Assembly (NCBI RefSeq): GCF_005048205.1
Contig: NZ_SUMF01000001.1
Coordinates: 186,001-250,000, forward strand
DNA: 64,000 nucleotides
DNA from: Chitiniphilus eburneus
GTDB lineage: Bacteria > Pseudomonadota > Gammaproteobacteria > Burkholderiales > Chitinibacteraceae
Direction of reading: 5' to 3'
A program made the position numbers and the translations under genes. The notes beneath the pieces are model-generated. The model was not told the origin of the DNA. It was given only the letters and a program-made list of their open reading frames with translations, and made no database searches. Each line of letters opens with the position of its first letter. Position 1 is the first letter of the stretch. Positions 61,409 to 64,000 of the stretch are shown here, piece by piece.

Positions 61409-62209
61409 ATGGCACATATTCCCCGCAAGCGCTTCGGCCAGAACTTCCTGCAAGACCAGGGCGTCATCGCCGATATCGTCAATGCCGTCGATCCGCATCC
61501 AGGCGATGCGCTGGTCGAGATCGGCCCTGGGCTGGCGGCACTGACCGGCCCCCTGATCACCCGTGCCGGACGCCTGCACGCAGTGGAAATCGACCGCGAC
61601 ATCGTCGCCCATCTGACTCAGCGTTACAGCGCCGAGGAACTGGTGATCCACAACGTCGATGCGATGAAGTTCGACTTCGGCCAACTGGCCGACGAGATCG
61701 CGCCTGGCGGCAAGCTGCGGCTGGTCGGTAATCTGCCGTACAACATCTCGACGCCACTGCTGTTCCATCTCGCCAGCTTTGCGCCGCGCATCGCCGACAT
61801 GCACTTCATGCTGCAAAAGGAAGTGGTCGATCGCATGGTCGCCGAGCCTTCGACAACCGACTACGGGCGGCTGTCGGTGATGCTGCAACTGCGTTTCTAT
61901 ATGGAACGGGTGCTGGATGTGCCTCCTGGCGCGTTCTACCCGCCACCCAAGGTGGACTCCGCCGTGGTACGGCTGCTGCCGTGGCCGGAGCCACGCTATC
62001 TGGTAAACGATCTGGGGCGGCTGGAAGATCTGGTCGTCGCGGCCTTCGCCCAGCGTCGCAAGACCCTGCGCAACAACCTGAAGGGCATTGTGGACGACAC
62101 CTTGTTCGCCACCCTGGGAATCAATCCCGGCCTGCGCCCGGAAAACCTGGAAGTCGGCCAGTTCGTCGCACTCGCCAACGCGCTGGACACGGTTCCCTCC
62201 CGCCGCTAG
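61409..62209 (+). CDS. rsmA: 16S rRNA dimethyladenosine methyltransferase RsmA (KsgA)
   Basis: Dimethylates A1518 and A1519 of 16S rRNA in late 30S assembly. 266 residues with RKRFGQNFLQDQGVIADIV, SAM motif I EIGPGLAALTGPLI, acidic loop AVEIDRDIVAHL, catalytic NLPYNIS, and FYPPPKVDSAVVRL. The C-terminal helical domain ends AFAQRRKTLRNNLKG. Starts 5 nt after pdxA. Loss of the enzyme gives kasugamycin resistance in other bacteria. Confidence 0.95.
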   Translation: MAHIPRKRFGQNFLQDQGVIADIVNAVDPHPGDALVEIGPGLAALTGPLITRAGRLHAVEIDRDIVAHLTQRYSAEELVIHNVDAMKFDFGQLADEIAPGGKLRLVGNLPYNISTPLLFHLASFAPRIADMHFMLQKEVVDRMVAEPSTTDYGRLSVMLQLRFYMERVLDVPPGAFYPPPKVDSAVVRLLPWPEPRYLVNDLGRLEDLVVAAFAQRRKTLRNNLKGIVDDTLFATLGINPGLRPENLEVGQFVALANALDTVPSRR

Positions 62210-62305
62210 CCGCGCGCGCCCATGGCGCGCGATTCAGGGATTTCCCGTCTTGCGCACGTGCCAGCGCCCACACACACTGCTGGCAATCCAAGGCGAGACA
62301 ATCCC

Positions 62306-63046
62306 ATGATCCGCTTCAGCAATGTCGATAAGTGGTACGACCGCGAGCACCACGTGCTCAAGAACATCAACCTCAAGGTGAACGTCGGCGAGGTGGTGGT
62401 GGTCTGTGGCCCCTCCGGCTCGGGCAAATCCACCCTGATCCGCACCATCAACCAGCTCGAACCGGTGGAACGCGGCGAGATCTGGGTGGACGAGGTGCAG
62501 GTGAACAATCCGCGGACCAACATCAACCGTATCCGCGAGGAAGTCGGCTTCGTCTTCCAGCACTTCAATCTCTATCCGCACCTGTCAGTGCTGGACAACA
62601 TCACCCTCGCGCCGATCAAGGTCAAGAAACTCGCCCCCGCCGTGGCGCGCGAACGCGCGCTGGAACTGCTCAACCGCGTGGGACTGGCGCACAAGCGCGA
62701 TGCCTATCCGGCCAATCTGTCCGGTGGCCAGCAACAGCGCGTGGCCATCGCGCGCGGGCTGGCGATGCAGCCCAAGGTGATGCTGTTCGACGAGCCCACC
62801 AGCGCGCTCGACCCGGAAATGATCGGCGAGGTGTTGCAGGTCATGCAGGACCTGGCCAAATCCGGCATGACCATGATGGTCGTCACCCACGAAATGGGCT
62901 TTGCCCGCGAAGTGGCGGATCGCGTGATCTTCCTCGATCACGGCGAAATCCTGGAAGACACCCAGCCGGAATGGTTTTTCACCCGCCCCCAGCACGAGCG
63001 CTCGCGCCAGTTCCTGCGTCAGGTGCTGGCCCCGATGCACGGCTGA
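62306..63046 (+). CDS. amino-acid ABC transporter ATP-binding protein (GltL-like)
   Basis: The 246-residue ATPase of a polar amino-acid importer. Walker [11 protein letters not shown]-loop [16 protein letters not shown], signature [17 protein letters not shown], Walker [16 protein letters not shown] and the H-loop VVTHEMGFA are complete. The opening [20 protein letters not shown] is like GltL/GlnQ. It precedes the glutamate/aspartate-type binding protein by 147 nt, so it most likely energises that importer. The ATG at 62306 is chosen over an upstream start at 62222 because it fits the family's N-terminus. Confidence 0.9.
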   Translation: MIRFSNVDKWYDREHHVLKNINLKVNVGEVVVVCGPSGSGKSTLIRTINQLEPVERGEIWVDEVQVNNPRTNINRIREEVGFVFQHFNLYPHLSVLDNITLAPIKVKKLAPAVARERALELLNRVGLAHKRDAYPANLSGGQQQRVAIARGLAMQPKVMLFDEPTSALDPEMIGEVLQVMQDLAKSGMTMMVVTHEMGFAREVADRVIFLDHGEILEDTQPEWFFTRPQHERSRQFLRQVLAPMHG

Positions 63047-63152
63047 TTCCAAGAATTTCACGGAATTTGCCGCATTTTGGCAACATCTCGATGCGAATGG
63101 CGCTTCCCCAGCGCTAGGGATATCACTGAGAGCAGCAGGGAATCGACCTGCC

Positions 63153-63158
63153 TATACT
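63153..63158 (+). promoter_or_regulatory. putative -10 element ahead of the binding-protein gene
   Basis: TATACT, 35 nt before the start codon, in a 147-nt gap; no clear -35. It would give the binding protein its own promoter, allowing higher expression than the ATPase. Confidence 0.4.
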
Positions 63159-63193
63159 AGCGTTCACGCTGTTCCCACCCACTGGAGTGTGAG

Positions 63194-64000
63194 ATGAAGA
63201 AAATGTTGCGCCTCAGCATTGCCGCCACAGCCCTGATCGCCATCGGCGCCCAGGCCGAAGAACTTTCCGGCACGCTGAAGAAGATCAAGGACAACGGCGT
63301 GATCGTCATCGGCCACCGCGATTCGTCGATTCCGTTTTCCTATCTGAACAACCAGAAACCCATCGGCTACTCGATGGATCTGGCCGACAAGATCGTCGCC
63401 AATGTAAAGAAAGAACTGAAGATGCCCAATCTTCAGGTCCGCTATAACCTGGTGACCTCGCAAACCCGCATTCCACTGGTACAGAACGGCACGGTCGATT
63501 TCGAATGCGGCTCCACCACCAACAATCTGGAACGCCAGAAGCAGGTGTCATTCTCGGTCGGTATCTTCGAGATCGGCACCCGCCTGCTGACCAAAAAGAC
63601 CTCCGGCGTGAAGGATTTCGCCGATCTGTCCGGCAAGAACGTCGTCACCACCGCCGGCACCACCTCGGAACGGCTGATCAAGGCGATGAACGCCGAGAAG
63701 AAGCTGGACATGAACATCATCAGCGCCAAGGATCACGGCGAATCGTTCCTGATGCTGGAATCGGGCCGCGCCGTGGCATTCATGATGGACGACGCGCTGC
63801 TGGCCGGCGAAATGGCCAAGGCCAAGAACCCCAACGACTGGGTGATCGTCGGCAAGCCGCAATCGTACGAAATCTACGGTTGCAGCCTGCGCAAGGACGA
63901 CCCGCAGTTCAAAAAGGTGGTGGACGATGCGCTGAAGGCCACCTTCAAGTCGCCGGAGATGGCCACCATCTACAAGCGCTGGTTCCAGAGCCCGGTTCCG
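63194..64000 (+). CDS. glutamate/aspartate periplasmic binding protein (GltI/DEBP-like), cut by right edge
   Basis: A family 3 solute-binding protein. The first 269 codons are present. The signal peptide KKMLRLSIAATALIAIGAQA is followed by EELSGTLKKIKDNGVIVIGH, RDSSIPFSYLNNQKPIGYS, the ligand-contact region TSQTRIPLVQNGTVDFECGS, the TTNNLERQKQVSFS stretch and DHGESFLMLESGRAVAFMMD. These match GltI of the Glu/Asp importer. GTGTGAG lies before the ATG at 63194. The permease genes gltJ/gltK are expected beyond the window. Confidence 0.92.
   Translation, partial: MKKMLRLSIAATALIAIGAQAEELSGTLKKIKDNGVIVIGHRDSSIPFSYLNNQKPIGYSMDLADKIVANVKKELKMPNLQVRYNLVTSQTRIPLVQNGTVDFECGSTTNNLERQKQVSFSVGIFEIGTRLLTKKTSGVKDFADLSGKNVVTTAGTTSERLIKAMNAEKKLDMNIISAKDHGESFLMLESGRAVAFMMDDALLAGEMAKAKNPNDWVIVGKPQSYEIYGCSLRKDDPQFKKVVDDALKATFKSPEMATIYKRWFQSPVP

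Overview
The window is a GC-rich chromosomal segment of a Gram-negative betaproteobacterium, probably from the order Neisseriales (Chitinibacteraceae/Chromobacteriaceae-like). This rests on gene content and order rather than a marker gene: the rsmI/lpoA/yraN/diaA/dolP block, amgK-murU beside lptD-surA-pdxA-rsmA, a short LpoA, a class I PHA synthase and Fe(II) uptake genes. Most of it is dense core chromosome with short or overlapping gene junctions.

Region by region: 1-7.1 kb holds the 5' end of argS, recQ, a small membrane gene and the ybbP-ybbA/tesA divergon. Two kinds of intergenic repeat occur here, including a 264-bp MITE-like element inserted exactly at a stop codon. 7.2-10.9 kb is the envelope block dolP-diaA-yraN-lpoA, head to head with rsmI. 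10.9-15.9 kb is accessory DNA between tRNA-Leu(CAA) and tRNA-Arg(CCG). It has a partial repeat of the tRNA-Leu 3' end, a DUF4262 gene, a secreted protein, a very AT-rich frameshifted formyltransferase and the wreck of a P4-type integrase. 16-29.4 kb is metabolic and redox core: a diheme cytochrome c, GNAT, an SMR exporter, dienelactone hydrolase, SDR, an OYE-type reductase, an RquA-like (rhodoquinone) protein, dsbC, a UbiH-type monooxygenase, comEC, ybiT and an aminotransferase. 29.5-33.7 kb has an unrecognised 566-residue protein and pabB-pabC.

33.9-40.7 kb is a mannoside-type sugar locus: an extracytoplasmic binding protein, a clan GH-A hydrolase, a GH125 exo-alpha-mannosidase and a LacI regulator, without permease or ATPase genes. 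40.9-44.1 kb is feoA-feoA-feoB-feoC, with every junction overlapping by 4 nt, behind FNR-like and Fur-like boxes. 44.3-44.5 kb carries tRNA-Arg(ACG)-tRNA-Glu with a terminator. 44.6-48.9 kb is a siderophore-receptor/PepSY locus under a perfect Fur-like palindrome, interrupted by a 131-bp tandem repeat. 50.0-53.2 kb holds yebC and an unusual cluster: an Asp/Asn beta-hydroxylase with a Nif11-like C-terminus, a sulfotransferase and a divergent APS kinase. This is the best candidate for an undescribed system. 53.3-62.2 kb is phaC, murU, amgK, lptD, surA, pdxA and rsmA, and 62.3-64 kb starts a glutamate/aspartate ABC importer cut by the window edge.

No CRISPR array, rRNA operon, intact prophage or complete insertion sequence was seen. 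Functional names come from recognising protein motifs and gene order by eye; no database search was run.
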